Of a stretch of 64,000 bases of DNA, positions 16,603 through 24,587 are shown piece by piece. Source of the stretch: Bradyrhizobium sp. U87765 SZCCT0048 (GTDB taxonomy: Bacteria > Pseudomonadota > Alphaproteobacteria > Rhizobiales > Xanthobacteraceae); assembly GCF_018131225.1 (NCBI RefSeq), contig NZ_JAFCMM010000001.1, positions 1,054,001 to 1,118,000 on the forward strand. The letters run 5' to 3'. Within the stretch, counting starts at the first letter, position 1; each line of letters begins with the position of its first letter. The position numbers were made by a program, and so were the translations under genes. The notes below the pieces were generated by a model. The model was not told the DNA's origin. It was given only the letters and a program-made list of their open reading frames with translations, and searched no databases.

Positions 16603-17495
16603 TACAGCAGCACGTAGTCGCGCGCCTCGAGCGGAGGTGGCAGATCCCGGCCCATGGCATGGAGCAGATCGCGCTCGATGGTTCTGACCATGGCATCGAG
16701 CGGCAGGTCGTTCGGCTCCGTTCCGAACGGATCACTCAATTCGTCGCCAAGGGCATCCAGCCCGAAGAAGGCATAGCAGACGAGGACGGTCGGCAGCGGC
16801 GTCCACCAGCCAAGCGAGGGCGCCAGCGCGAACGGCAACAGCAGGCAGAAGGCATAAGCCGTGCGGTGGAGCAGCAGGGAATAGGAGAACGGCAGCGGGG
16901 TGGACTTGATGCGCTCGCAGCCGCCCTGAACATGCGCCATCTCGTTCAGTTGCGTCTCCAGCAGTGAATAGTGGATGGCGTCGGTCGGACCGGCACCGGC
17001 GAGCTCCCGGCAGCCGCGTCCGACGGCGGCAAGCACGGCATCCGTGGGGTTCGGTGCGCCGGCCCACGGGCCGTCACCGACATGGCGGGCGATCGCCGCA
17101 TACTCGTCGCTGCCGCGCAAGCGCGCCGCGAGGCCTGCCGCGAAACCGCACAGCCCCCGCAGCAGCGGATCGCGCCGTGACGGTTCGACCGTGGCGACCT
17201 GGCGGGAGAACGAACGGCTGGCGATGATGAGCTGGCCCCACAGCTTGCGGCCTTCCCACCACCGATCGTAGCAGGCGGTGTTGCGGAAGCTCATGAAGAT
17301 CGACAGCGACAGGCCGATGAGGGTGAACGGCATCGCCGCGAGCCCCGCAAAGTACAACGGGTGGGCCTGGGCGAGGAGCACCGCCACGCCGGACACGACC
17401 AGCATGAACAGCAGCGGGCGCACGATGCGCCGCAGGATCGAGCCGCGAACCGCAAAGATGACGTCCCGAAAACTCGGGCGGCCCCGCACGATCAT
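16602..17495 (-). CDS. Bestrophin-like membrane protein
   Basis: A 297-residue membrane protein of the bestrophin-like (UPF0187/RFP-TM) family, bacterial homologues of which form pentameric ion channels. It has two N-terminal membrane segments (about 27-45 and 50-70), the family motif FRNTACYDRWWEGRKLWGQL (about 71-90), two more hydrophobic segments near 215-250, and a C-terminal DPFGTEPNDLPLDAM motif (the bestrophin calcium-clasp region). Its ATG overlaps the stop of the upstream ankyrin gene by 4 nt, so the two are translationally coupled. The transported ion cannot be told from sequence. Confidence 0.87.
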   Translation of the reverse strand: MIVRGRPSFRDVIFAVRGSILRRIVRPLLFMLVVSGVAVLLAQAHPLYFAGLAAMPFTLIGLSLSIFMSFRNTACYDRWWEGRKLWGQLIIASRSFSRQVATVEPSRRDPLLRGLCGFAAGLAARLRGSDEYAAIARHVGDGPWAGAPNPTDAVLAAVGRGCRELAGAGPTDAIHYSLLETQLNEMAHVQGGCERIKSTPLPFSYSLLLHRTAYAFCLLLPFALAPSLGWWTPLPTVLVCYAFFGLDALGDELSDPFGTEPNDLPLDAMVRTIERDLLHAMGRDLPPPLEARDYVLL

Positions 17496-18013
17496 GGCAA
17501 CGATCCCTCCCCCGACAACCGGTCGGCCATGACAGCATTGCCACGCGCCCGGGCGACCGACAGCGCGGTGTTGCCGGTGCTGTCCTTGATGCCGGCGTCG
17601 GCGCCGGCGGCCAGCAACAACTCGGCGATGCCATTCTGGCCATAGGAGATCGCCATCATCAGGGCCGTCTGGCCGGTCCCCGTCCGGGCGTTGACGTTCG
17701 TCCCGGCGGCGATCAGCCGGCGGGCGATCGCCTCATATCCCTTGAAGGCGACGCCCATCAGCGCTGTATTGCCGGTTCGTGCATGAATGCCATTGGGATC
17801 GGCGCCCTCGGCCAGCAGGAGTGCGGTCACCGCCTCGTGGCCGTTGTAGCTTGCGATGATCAGCGGGCTGAAGCCGCGCCCATCCCGTGCATCGACATCG
17901 ACGCCGGCGTGCAGCAGACCCGGAATGTCGGCCTCGCGGCCATTCCTGCAGGCGTCGAACAGCCGTTGCATCAACTCGTCCATCGGCACGCCGGACAGCC
18001 CACCCTCGCTCAT
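17492..18013 (-). CDS. Ankyrin-repeat protein
   Basis: A 173-residue protein of about four ankyrin repeats (units beginning near DGRGFSPLIIASYNGHEAV, TGNTALMGVAFKGYEAI, TGQTALMMAISYGQNGI and TGNTALSVARARGNAV). The ATG at 18013 is preferred to in-frame ATGs further upstream because GGGAG sits about 10 nt before it and the repeat domain starts soon after. There is no signal peptide, so it is probably cytoplasmic. Coupling to the bestrophin-like gene suggests a partner or gating role, which is inference. Confidence 0.82.
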   Translation of the reverse strand: MSEGGLSGVPMDELMQRLFDACRNGREADIPGLLHAGVDVDARDGRGFSPLIIASYNGHEAVTALLLAEGADPNGIHARTGNTALMGVAFKGYEAIARRLIAAGTNVNARTGTGQTALMMAISYGQNGIAELLLAAGADAGIKDSTGNTALSVARARGNAVMADRLSGEGSLP

Positions 18014-18504
18014 CGATCGCGCTCCCGTTCTCTCCAAAACCCCGGACGACATCGCCGTGCGCCGGAGAAGCATCGTCTCGTCGTTCACCGTCCCCCGGTA
18101 TAAAGGGTCTCTCGGGCGGCCTCCAGACAGCTCACGCACCTCGAACGCACGGCCGTTCCGCGCCGCGGTTCCGCAACAACGCGTCTTGTCACCATCTTGG
18201 CGGTTCGTGTCCGGCCGCGAACACCCTCGCCTGCCCACCGCGTGCCGCGACCGGCAACACGGCCCTCCATGTCGACATCGCCGACGCTCGCCGATGCGGC
18301 GACAACGCGGCAGGTTCACCTCGCGAGGCCGTCGTGACGGCCTCCATCACGCACGCGAGGCGCACGGCGACGAGCGACGACCATCCTGCCTGCGACGATA
18401 CACTTGATGGTATTATTTTTAGGAGTCTGGTGTATGCTCATCACTGCGCGTCGAGAGCGATGATCGTTTCACTCGATCGCGCATCATCAAGCGAAGAGGA
18501 CCAT
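18014..18504. other. Divergent spacer with AT-rich promoter-like stretch
   Basis: About 490 bp between the ankyrin gene (minus) and the small Lys/Ala-rich gene (plus). Open frames across it are compositional and I support none. A notably AT-rich stretch near 18400-18435 (contains TTGATGGTATTATTTTTAGG) stands out from the GC-rich surroundings and is the likeliest promoter for the small gene. Confidence 0.4.
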
Positions 18505-18603
18505 ATGGCCAAGAAAGCGAAGAAGGCGAAGAAAGCGAAGACGGCGAAGGCGACCAAGAAGGTCGCAAAGAAGGTCGCCAAGAAGAAGAAGGCCAAGAAG
18601 TAA
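18505..18603 (+). CDS. 32-residue Lys/Ala-rich peptide (histone-H1-like tail)
   Basis: A 32-residue peptide built almost only of Lys and Ala with a few Thr and Val, starting MAKKAKKAKKAK and ending KKKKAKK. AGAGGA lies 7 nt before the ATG and an AT-rich promoter-like stretch lies upstream. A hairpin follows the stop. The composition resembles the C-terminal tails of histone H1-like nucleoid proteins, and tiny proteins of this kind occur in Bradyrhizobium relatives. It probably binds DNA or RNA non-specifically; there is no direct evidence. It is easily missed because of its length. Confidence 0.68.
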   Translation: MAKKAKKAKKAKTAKATKKVAKKVAKKKKAKK

Positions 18604-18621
18604 TCACGCCCGACGCGTGAT
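18603..18621 (+). terminator. Hairpin after Lys/Ala-rich gene
   Basis: ATCACGC-CCGAC-GCGTGAT is a perfect 7-bp stem with a 5-nt loop starting on the last base of the stop codon. There is no T-run, so termination is uncertain. Confidence 0.45.
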
Positions 18622-18698
18622 ACGCAGTCGCCATCTGCCGTGCCGGCCGTCAATTGAATACCAGCCGGAGCTGAATGGCGATTACAGGACTGAGACCA

Positions 18699-18749
18699 GA
18701 CCCATGTGCAGCAATGGCTGCAACAGCCTCAAGGCGGTGCACATGGGTC
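18699..18749. repeat. Nested inverted repeat (12-bp outer stem, 5-bp inner stem)
   Basis: GACCCATGTGCA (18699-18710) and TGCACATGGGTC (18738-18749) are perfect reverse complements. Inside them GGCTG-CAA-CAGCC (18716-18728) forms a second hairpin. No coding frame explains it. It could be part of a small structured RNA, a terminator, a protein-binding site or a mobile repeat. Confidence 0.55.
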
Positions 18750-18808
18750 CGGTTTTGCCGTTGCCGAACAACCCGGCTTCGCGCACCGATCTCGAGCCGC
18801 CGCCGCCA

Positions 18809-19093
18809 TCAACCACGACAGACCAGCAGCAAACGGGCTGCGCGCGCCTCCGGCTGGCCAGACACGCGACCGCCATCGCATCCAGCGGATGAAGGCGCCG
18901 TCGTCGTCACGGTCATGTCGAGCACCATCACCCGGGTTTCGAGAGCCAGATCGGCCTGCGCCGCCAGACACGTCACCACCCGCGCCAGCACGAGCAGCGT
19001 CGCCGCGAGCATCACGCCTCCGACCACCAGTTGCGCATGAAGGCGCTTGATGGCGGCTCGGCAGTCAACGAACACCTCGAAAGCGTTGTTCAT
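18809..19093 (-). CDS. Possible small single-span membrane protein
   Basis: A 94-residue frame with one clear hydrophobic segment at about 22-45 (QLVVGGVMLAATLLVLARVV). CGGAG lies 7 nt before the ATG at 19093. I recognise no family, and the C-terminal half looks low in information. It could be chance in GC-rich DNA. Confidence 0.3.
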   Translation of the reverse strand: MNNAFEVFVDCRAAIKRLHAQLVVGGVMLAATLLVLARVVTCLAAQADLALETRVMVLDMTVTTTAPSSAGCDGGRVSGQPEARAARLLLVCRG

Positions 19094-19494
19094 GATGCGG
19101 CTCCGTCCCGCTCCAGTCGTCTTTCGGAGCCGAGCTATAGTCCGAGTCGCACAATGGCCGCCTCAGGCTTATTTCTCGCCGCATTAGCGACTCGTTTACG
19201 ACTCGGAGCCTGTCGCTTGAGGCCTACCGGCGCATCCGGCGGGCTGTGGCCACCATCTAACCAGCTGATTTAACGCAACTTCTTCCAGCTGGGCCGAACC
19301 GACGTTCCTCCCATCGCCAGTGGCTCCCGCCGCTGGCGCCCATGGCCATGATTGAGAGCATGGCCAAGACCGGGGGGCCGCTTCGGACCAGGCAGCGGGA
19401 CACGTCAAGGGAAGGACCGCGCAACACGATGCCGCCATCGTGTTGCACGGCGCGCGTGATGGCTATTCGGAGGCAGTTACTTCAGCAATCCCAT
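19094..19494. other. Intergenic region with terminator
   Basis: Apart from the strong hairpin at 19421-19446 I see no gene or known element here. A stretch near 19160-19215 has a lower GC content and short repeated words (CGACTCG twice), without an obvious role. Confidence 0.4.
19421..19446 (-). terminator. Terminator of the adenine-deaminase-like gene
   Basis: GCAACACGATG-CCGC-CATCGTGTTGC is a perfect 11-bp stem with a 4-nt loop, starting about 48 nt past the stop codon of the minus-strand gene. On that strand the hairpin is soon followed by TTCCCTT, a weak U-tract. Confidence 0.6.
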
Positions 19495-21276
19495 CTACTC
19501 CAGAAATCCATGGCGATCCGCCAAGTAGAACACCTCCAGAAGCGTGTTGACGGCCGTGCCAGACTTCTTGTGCCCCATCGCGTCAAGCGCCTCGTCCAGC
19601 TTATCGGACCGTTTGATGAGCTCGGAGACCGAATAGTCCGTCATCATGCCGTAGATCGCCATGGGCACGGCCTGTTTTACGCTGCCAGCGTCCGCGGCAA
19701 CAAACCCGCCCATGGACTTGTCGGCTTCCTTGAGCGCGACATACATGTCGTTGAGGTTTGTCCCCATGGTGATGACATTGGGACGGGGCGCTGAGAACCC
19801 GACCGCGACAGCACCGCTCTTCATCGGGAACTGGCGAATGAAGCCGGTCACGATCGTCCGCTGGTTGTCTTTCGCATAGCGCTGGATGATGGCGAAGTGG
19901 AGCAGCTTCTCCCCGTTCAACTCGGGAACGATCTCGCCATTAGCCATCGGCAGCCAGACGTCGTGCGAGAACCCCTGCGGACCAAAACCAAAGAAATTGA
20001 AGACAGTTACCTTGGCCCTGCTGCGATCCGCGGAGACCTCGATCGGCTTGACCTTCAGATCCCCGAGCTTGAAGTCGTCGAGCCCCCTGGTCGGCCTCGT
20101 CACGAGGCTCGTGTAGTCGATGGTCGCGTTCCTGAGCAGCTTTCCGTCCTGGGCCACGAGCTGACCGCCCTTGAAGACATACCGAGGCGTGAAGCTCCGG
20201 AGATCGTCGACCAGGACGATGTCGGCGAAGCGGCCCGGCGTGAGCGATCCGAGCTTGTCCTCCATCTTGAAGTGCTTGGCCGTATTGTAGCTGGTCATCT
20301 TGATCGCAGTGATCGGATCCAGCCCGCGCGCGACGGCATCCTTAATCGCTACGTCGAGATGGCCGACCCGCATCATATGCTCGACCGCCAGATTGTCGGT
20401 CGACATCATGACGTTCTCTGTCGGGATGCGCGCATTGACGAGGCCGGGCACGATATTGTCGATGCCATGCAGGCCGTACATCAGGAAGGACGGCAGGCCG
20501 ATCCTGAGATTGTTATCGATGTCGCCGACATTCCAGTTGTCGTGATCGTCCATCTGCCCCAGCGCTGGAAACAAGTTCTCCTGATAGGGCGCGATGTCGC
20601 TGACGTGGCCCGAGATCAGCTTGTTCTTCGAACGCGCATAGGCGACCTTCTTCAGGTCCTCGTAACCATCGTTGAAGACCTTCGACGGATTCATCTCGCC
20701 GAGTCCGAGGATGAAATCCCAATCCAGCATCCCGCTGACGATATCGAATTTGACCTTCTTGCCCGGAGCGAAGGGATAGATCCGGTAAGGCAGCTCCTCG
20801 TGCCGGTTGAAAAGCACCTTCGCAGCCTTCAGGCCGTCGTCACCCGCGGCACTGACGAGGTCCAGACACTCGGCGAAAACGGTGGTGATGCCGTGCGGAA
20901 CCATGGCTTCCGCCAGGGCCGTTGGCGTCACCAGTTGCGATTCGACATGGAAATGCCCGTCGATGAGGCCAGGCACCGCGTACAGTCCCTGCCCGTCGAA
21001 TTCCTCCCGCGCCGTGCCGGCTTCGGGGTCAATCGCGGCGATCCTGCCATCGGTAATCAGCAATGATCCCGGATGGACCGCCTCGCGATAGACATCAACG
21101 ATGTTGATGTTCCTGATCAGCAGGTCGGCCTTTTCCTTCCGCTCGATGATGTTGCGAAGTTTTTTCGCCTCCGCGAGTTCGGTCTGGAAATCGGAGGCGT
21201 ACGTTGTGCGATCGGCCGTCATCAGGCAGAGCACGGTCGCCAGAAGCAGAGGGACGACATTTCGATGCGTTGTCAC
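19495..21276 (-). CDS. Secreted adenine-deaminase-like amidohydrolase
   Basis: A 593-residue member of the adenine deaminase (Ade) branch of the amidohydrolase superfamily. Residues 1-27 look like a signal peptide (VVPLLLATVLCLMTADRT, cleaved near YAS-D), unusual because known adenine deaminases are cytoplasmic. Visible marks are PGLIDGHFHVES (metal ligands HxH and Glu), GLGEMN, ISGHVSD, DDHD where Ade enzymes I recall have SDHE, and STDN near the C-terminal end of the barrel, followed by the Ade-type C-terminal beta domain. An outer-membrane barrel gene lies upstream on the same strand (about 170-nt gap), so both probably act on a nucleobase in the envelope. Altered metal-site residues mean the substrate may not be adenine. 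Confidence 0.8.
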   Translation of the reverse strand: MTTHRNVVPLLLATVLCLMTADRTTYASDFQTELAEAKKLRNIIERKEKADLLIRNINIVDVYREAVHPGSLLITDGRIAAIDPEAGTAREEFDGQGLYAVPGLIDGHFHVESQLVTPTALAEAMVPHGITTVFAECLDLVSAAGDDGLKAAKVLFNRHEELPYRIYPFAPGKKVKFDIVSGMLDWDFILGLGEMNPSKVFNDGYEDLKKVAYARSKNKLISGHVSDIAPYQENLFPALGQMDDHDNWNVGDIDNNLRIGLPSFLMYGLHGIDNIVPGLVNARIPTENVMMSTDNLAVEHMMRVGHLDVAIKDAVARGLDPITAIKMTSYNTAKHFKMEDKLGSLTPGRFADIVLVDDLRSFTPRYVFKGGQLVAQDGKLLRNATIDYTSLVTRPTRGLDDFKLGDLKVKPIEVSADRSRAKVTVFNFFGFGPQGFSHDVWLPMANGEIVPELNGEKLLHFAIIQRYAKDNQRTIVTGFIRQFPMKSGAVAVGFSAPRPNVITMGTNLNDMYVALKEADKSMGGFVAADAGSVKQAVPMAIYGMMTDYSVSELIKRSDKLDEALDAMGHKKSGTAVNTLLEVFYLADRHGFLE

Positions 21277-21445
21277 AGCGCAGTTCCTTTCGATGTGATG
21301 AGAGCAAGGCGAGACGCCGACGGGCGCCCGACAGGCCCGATCAATGCGTGATGCTGCGAACGTAAGCCGGCGCCCGAGAGCCCGTTACCGGCGAGATTGA
21401 CGCCCATCGGGACAGGTCGGGGTGCCGGCGCACGCCCGGATCGGC

Positions 21446-22513
21446 TCAGAACTTCACCGAGATCCCGGAGTACAGGGACTTCTCGGTGCAGCTCTTGTTG
21501 TTGACACCATTCGCGAAGAAGCACGCTCCAACCGCAGGATTGCTGTCATCGAGGCCGAACTTGTTGTGCCAGTAGAGGTAGGCCACCCAGACGTCCACGA
21601 AGTGGCTGTACTTCTTCCCCCACAGCAGCTTGCTGGCGTCGAAGGTCAGACGAACTGGCTCGCTGTTGATTTCCATCCTGGTGTTGTTGGAGCTGGGAAC
21701 GGTCAGCCCGCCGTACGAACCGTCGCCTTTCGATCCGCGGAAACTGGCGCGGCCGCTCACTGCGAAATACTGCATGCTCTCCGGCAGGAAGCCGAGATCC
21801 ATGTAGTAATTGAGCTCGACCGACCAGGTCGGATGAAAGCGCGTATTGCCGTCAGGAAGACCGGTAAAGCCGGCTGGCATGAAGCCCGGCATCAGGAATG
21901 CATTGTGATTCCATTCCTGATAGTACACCGGCGAGACGTTGAAGTAGCCTTTGTACGGCAGGTCGAACGCGAACTGCAGACCCGCAACAATGTCCTTCTT
22001 GTTCGGCGCCAGAAACTGGTTCTCGACCTCCGTATCCGCTCCAATTACGAACGAAATGTTGCTGAGCGGACCGATCGTGAAGGCCTTGGTGTCGAAGATC
22101 TGATTCCAGCCGAACGTGCTCCGAAACAGGCCATAGAACTCCGCGGTCCCGGCGCAGGCATTCGGCACGCCCACGGTGCCCAGGCAGGGCGACGCCGGAT
22201 CACGGCTGTCTGATTTCAGCATCTCCAGCTCGACGAAATTGGTGCCGTAGGCCCAGACGTCGAAATGGGTGAAAGCGAAAACCTGCTTGGCCGTCCGAGA
22301 AGCAGCTCCAGGTTCGGTCGCCGTAAACGCGTATGCGTAAGTCAAGCGGTTGTCGTTGACGATGAACCACGGCACGTCGAGCACCGACTTCGGCGCCTTT
22401 GTCGGCGCGTCGATGTCGGCGGCAAACGCCATCCCGACCGATAGCCCTGTGATGGTCAGCGCGGCTCCGATCAGTTTCGTCAGCCAGGCCGGCTTGCCGT
22501 TTCGCAAATGCAT
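21446..22513 (-). CDS. Outer-membrane beta-barrel protein (Tsx-like)
   Basis: A 355-residue protein with a signal peptide (to about 32, ending GMAFAAD), alternating beta-strand pattern, many aromatic residues, and the terminal SGISVKF with C-terminal Phe that is the BAM sorting signal. Overall it resembles the Tsx nucleoside channel group (opening strands FIVNDNRLTYAYAF and FTHFDVWAYGTNFVELEML). The ATG at 22513 is preferred to one 12 nt upstream because GGAGGGGG directly precedes it. Two cysteines near 118-128 and two near the C-terminus may form disulfides. It likely admits a nucleobase or nucleoside for the secreted deaminase-like protein encoded next; that pairing is inference. Confidence 0.75.
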   Translation of the reverse strand: MHLRNGKPAWLTKLIGAALTITGLSVGMAFAADIDAPTKAPKSVLDVPWFIVNDNRLTYAYAFTATEPGAASRTAKQVFAFTHFDVWAYGTNFVELEMLKSDSRDPASPCLGTVGVPNACAGTAEFYGLFRSTFGWNQIFDTKAFTIGPLSNISFVIGADTEVENQFLAPNKKDIVAGLQFAFDLPYKGYFNVSPVYYQEWNHNAFLMPGFMPAGFTGLPDGNTRFHPTWSVELNYYMDLGFLPESMQYFAVSGRASFRGSKGDGSYGGLTVPSSNNTRMEINSEPVRLTFDASKLLWGKKYSHFVDVWVAYLYWHNKFGLDDSNPAVGACFFANGVNNKSCTEKSLYSGISVKF

Positions 22514-22766
22514 TTCCCCCTCCATTGAATGGATGTCGGGCTGCGCCCGATCATCGCTGCGCCATGTCGTCGCAGCGAGAGGATTACGACGTCTTCGCGA
22601 GTAAAAGACAACGCGAATACATAATGAGAATAATGAATTACTTTAAGCGTTGCCAATGAATGACATGGATACAAGTAATACTGCAAAAGATATCATTTGA
22701 AGACAGCATGATGATTTTGCGCGGCAGGAAGATCCCCCTGCACAATTGCAGACGGGATTCCCAGAA
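22514..22766. promoter_or_regulatory. AT-rich promoter region upstream of the barrel gene
   Basis: The stretch 22600-22695 is the most AT-rich in this part of the window. On the minus strand it holds TTGGCA followed 17 nt later by TTATTC, a possible -35/-10 pair for the barrel gene. The same region lies downstream of the XRE gene. No other gene is supported. Confidence 0.4.
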
Positions 22767-23018
22767 CTATGCCGACATATCGTCGTTGAATTTCAGTCGA
22801 ACGCCCGGACAGGGGAATCCGATGAACTCGATGCCCGCCTGCTCGAACGCATGGCGCAGCCGGTCGACTGTTGCGACATGCGCCGGAATCGACTGCTCCT
22901 TCGATCCCTCGAGGCGCCGGATTGTCGAGATCGCCACACCGGACTGACGCGCAAGTTGGGGCTGAGCCCAACCGAGCAGCGAGCGCGCCGCCTTGATCTG
23001 ACGCGTCATGACCAGCAT
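22767..23018 (-). CDS. Small XRE-family HTH regulator
   Basis: An 83-residue protein with a Cro/CI helix-turn-helix at about 6-40 (IKAARSLLGWAQPQLARQSG then VAISTIRRLEGS), followed by a short tail that resembles many stand-alone alphaproteobacterial XRE proteins (VDRLRHAFEQAGIEFIGF). GAAGGGG lies 8 nt before the ATG at 23018. It starts 42 nt after the end of matB on the same strand and may be the last gene of the pyrimidine operon. It could autoregulate or respond to stress; no target is visible. Confidence 0.82.
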   Translation of the reverse strand: MLVMTRQIKAARSLLGWAQPQLARQSGVAISTIRRLEGSKEQSIPAHVATVDRLRHAFEQAGIEFIGFPCPGVRLKFNDDMSA

Positions 23019-23060
23019 GGCGTTACCCCTTCGTCGATCTCCCGCCGCGTGACACCGTGC

Positions 23061-24587
23061 TCAAGCCTGCGCCGAGAACAGATCGCTGTACGCCTCGCGC
23101 AGCGCCGCCTTCTGCACCTTGCCCATGGCGTTGCGCGGCAAGGCTTCGACAACGATCACCCGTTTGGGCTGCTTGTAGCGCGCGAGCCTGTCCTTCAGGG
23201 CGTCGAGGATGGTATGCTCCGACAGGTCGGCACCGGGCGCGGCGACGACAATGGCCGCAACGCCCTCGCCGAAATCGGGATGCGGCAGACCGATCACCGC
23301 GCTTTCCAGCACGTCATCGAGCGCATCGACCTCCGCCTCGACCTCGACCGGATAGACATTGAATCCTCCGGAGATAATGAGATCCTTGGCACGGCCGACG
23401 ATCTGGACGTAGCCGTCGTCGTCGATCTTCCCGAGATCGCCGGTGATGAAAAAGCCGTTCGGGCGAAATTCCTGCTGCGTCTTCTCCGGCATGTTCCAGT
23501 ACCCTCTGAACACGCCCGGCCCCCGCACCTCGATCATCCCGGTGCTGCCCCGCGCCAGTTCGACACCTGTCTCGGGATCGGCGATCCGCAGATCGACTCC
23601 CGGCAGCGGAAAGCCGACCGTCCCTGCCCGCCGTTCGCCCGCGTACGGGTTCGAGGTGATCATATTGGTCTCGGTCATGCCGTAGCGTTCGAGAATCGCG
23701 TGTCCGGTCCTGTCCCGCCACGCCAGATGGGTCTCCTGCAGCAGCGGCGCCGACCCGGACACAAACAGGCGGATGCCCGCCGTCGTCTCGCGCGTGAGAC
23801 CCGCATGGCCGAGCAAGCGGACATAGAAGGTCGGCACGCCCATCAGCACGGTGGCGCGCGGCAGCGCCGCGACGATGGCATCGGCATCGAAGGCCGGAAA
23901 GAAGATCAGCCGCGCGCCAGCCAGCAGCGTGACGTTGATCGCGACAAACAGCCCGTGGGTGTGAAACACCGGCAGCGCATGAATCAGGACATCATTGGCA
24001 TCGAAGCGCCAGAGATCGGCGAGCGCGGCCGCGTTCGACTGGAGGTTGCCGTGGGTTAGCATCGCGCCCTTGGAGCGTCCGGTCGTGCCCGACGTGTAGA
24101 GAATGGCCGCCAGATCGTCGCCCTCGCGCGGCACGGTCGCAAACGTGTCGGAAGCTCCGGCTATTTTCGCGGCAAAGCTGCCGTCGCGGCGAATGCCCAG
24201 GCTTTCGACATGCGCAACCCCGACCGTGCGCGCCAGGTTTCGGACGACCTCCAGCGACGACGGCCGGCAGATCATGAGGCGCGGCGCCGCGTCGGACAGG
24301 AAATAGCCGAGCTCGGCGAGCGTATAGGCCGTGTTCAGCGGCAGCAGGACGGCACCGGCTCGCAGGCAGGCGAGATACACGACGACCATGTCCGGCGACT
24401 TGTCGACCTGCACCGCGACACGATCTCCGGGCATGACCCCGAGCGCCGTCAACGCATTCGCGGCCTGTGCGGCCCGGTCGAACAAATCGCCATAGCTCAA
24501 AGACAATCCGTCCGGCGTTTCGATCGCCAGCCGGGCAGGATCGGCAATGCCGCTGGACATGCGCGCGAAGAGATTGGCTGACGTCAC
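23061..24587 (-). CDS. matB: Malonyl-CoA synthetase
   Basis: A 508-residue acyl-adenylate-forming enzyme of the MatB type that ligates malonate to CoA using ATP. Visible motifs are the P-loop LYTSGTTGRSKGAMLTHGN (about 165), ERYGMTETNM, the hinge TGDLGKIDDDGYVQIVGRAKD and the C-terminal catalytic lysine in RNAMGKVQK. MatB rather than another acyl-CoA ligase is supported by the neighbour, malonyl-CoA decarboxylase, with which it overlaps by 4 nt. In this operon it would activate the malonate released from ureidomalonate. Confidence 0.9.
   Translation of the reverse strand: MTSANLFARMSSGIADPARLAIETPDGLSLSYGDLFDRAAQAANALTALGVMPGDRVAVQVDKSPDMVVVYLACLRAGAVLLPLNTAYTLAELGYFLSDAAPRLMICRPSSLEVVRNLARTVGVAHVESLGIRRDGSFAAKIAGASDTFATVPREGDDLAAILYTSGTTGRSKGAMLTHGNLQSNAAALADLWRFDANDVLIHALPVFHTHGLFVAINVTLLAGARLIFFPAFDADAIVAALPRATVLMGVPTFYVRLLGHAGLTRETTAGIRLFVSGSAPLLQETHLAWRDRTGHAILERYGMTETNMITSNPYAGERRAGTVGFPLPGVDLRIADPETGVELARGSTGMIEVRGPGVFRGYWNMPEKTQQEFRPNGFFITGDLGKIDDDGYVQIVGRAKDLIISGGFNVYPVEVEAEVDALDDVLESAVIGLPHPDFGEGVAAIVVAAPGADLSEHTILDALKDRLARYKQPKRVIVVEALPRNAMGKVQKAALREAYSDLFSAQA

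Noticed and set aside
17887..18603. A long frame ending in the Lys/Ala-rich sequence
   Set aside because: Only the last 32 codons look genuine; the ATG at 18505 has its own ribosome site, and the upstream part overlaps the ankyrin gene on the other strand.
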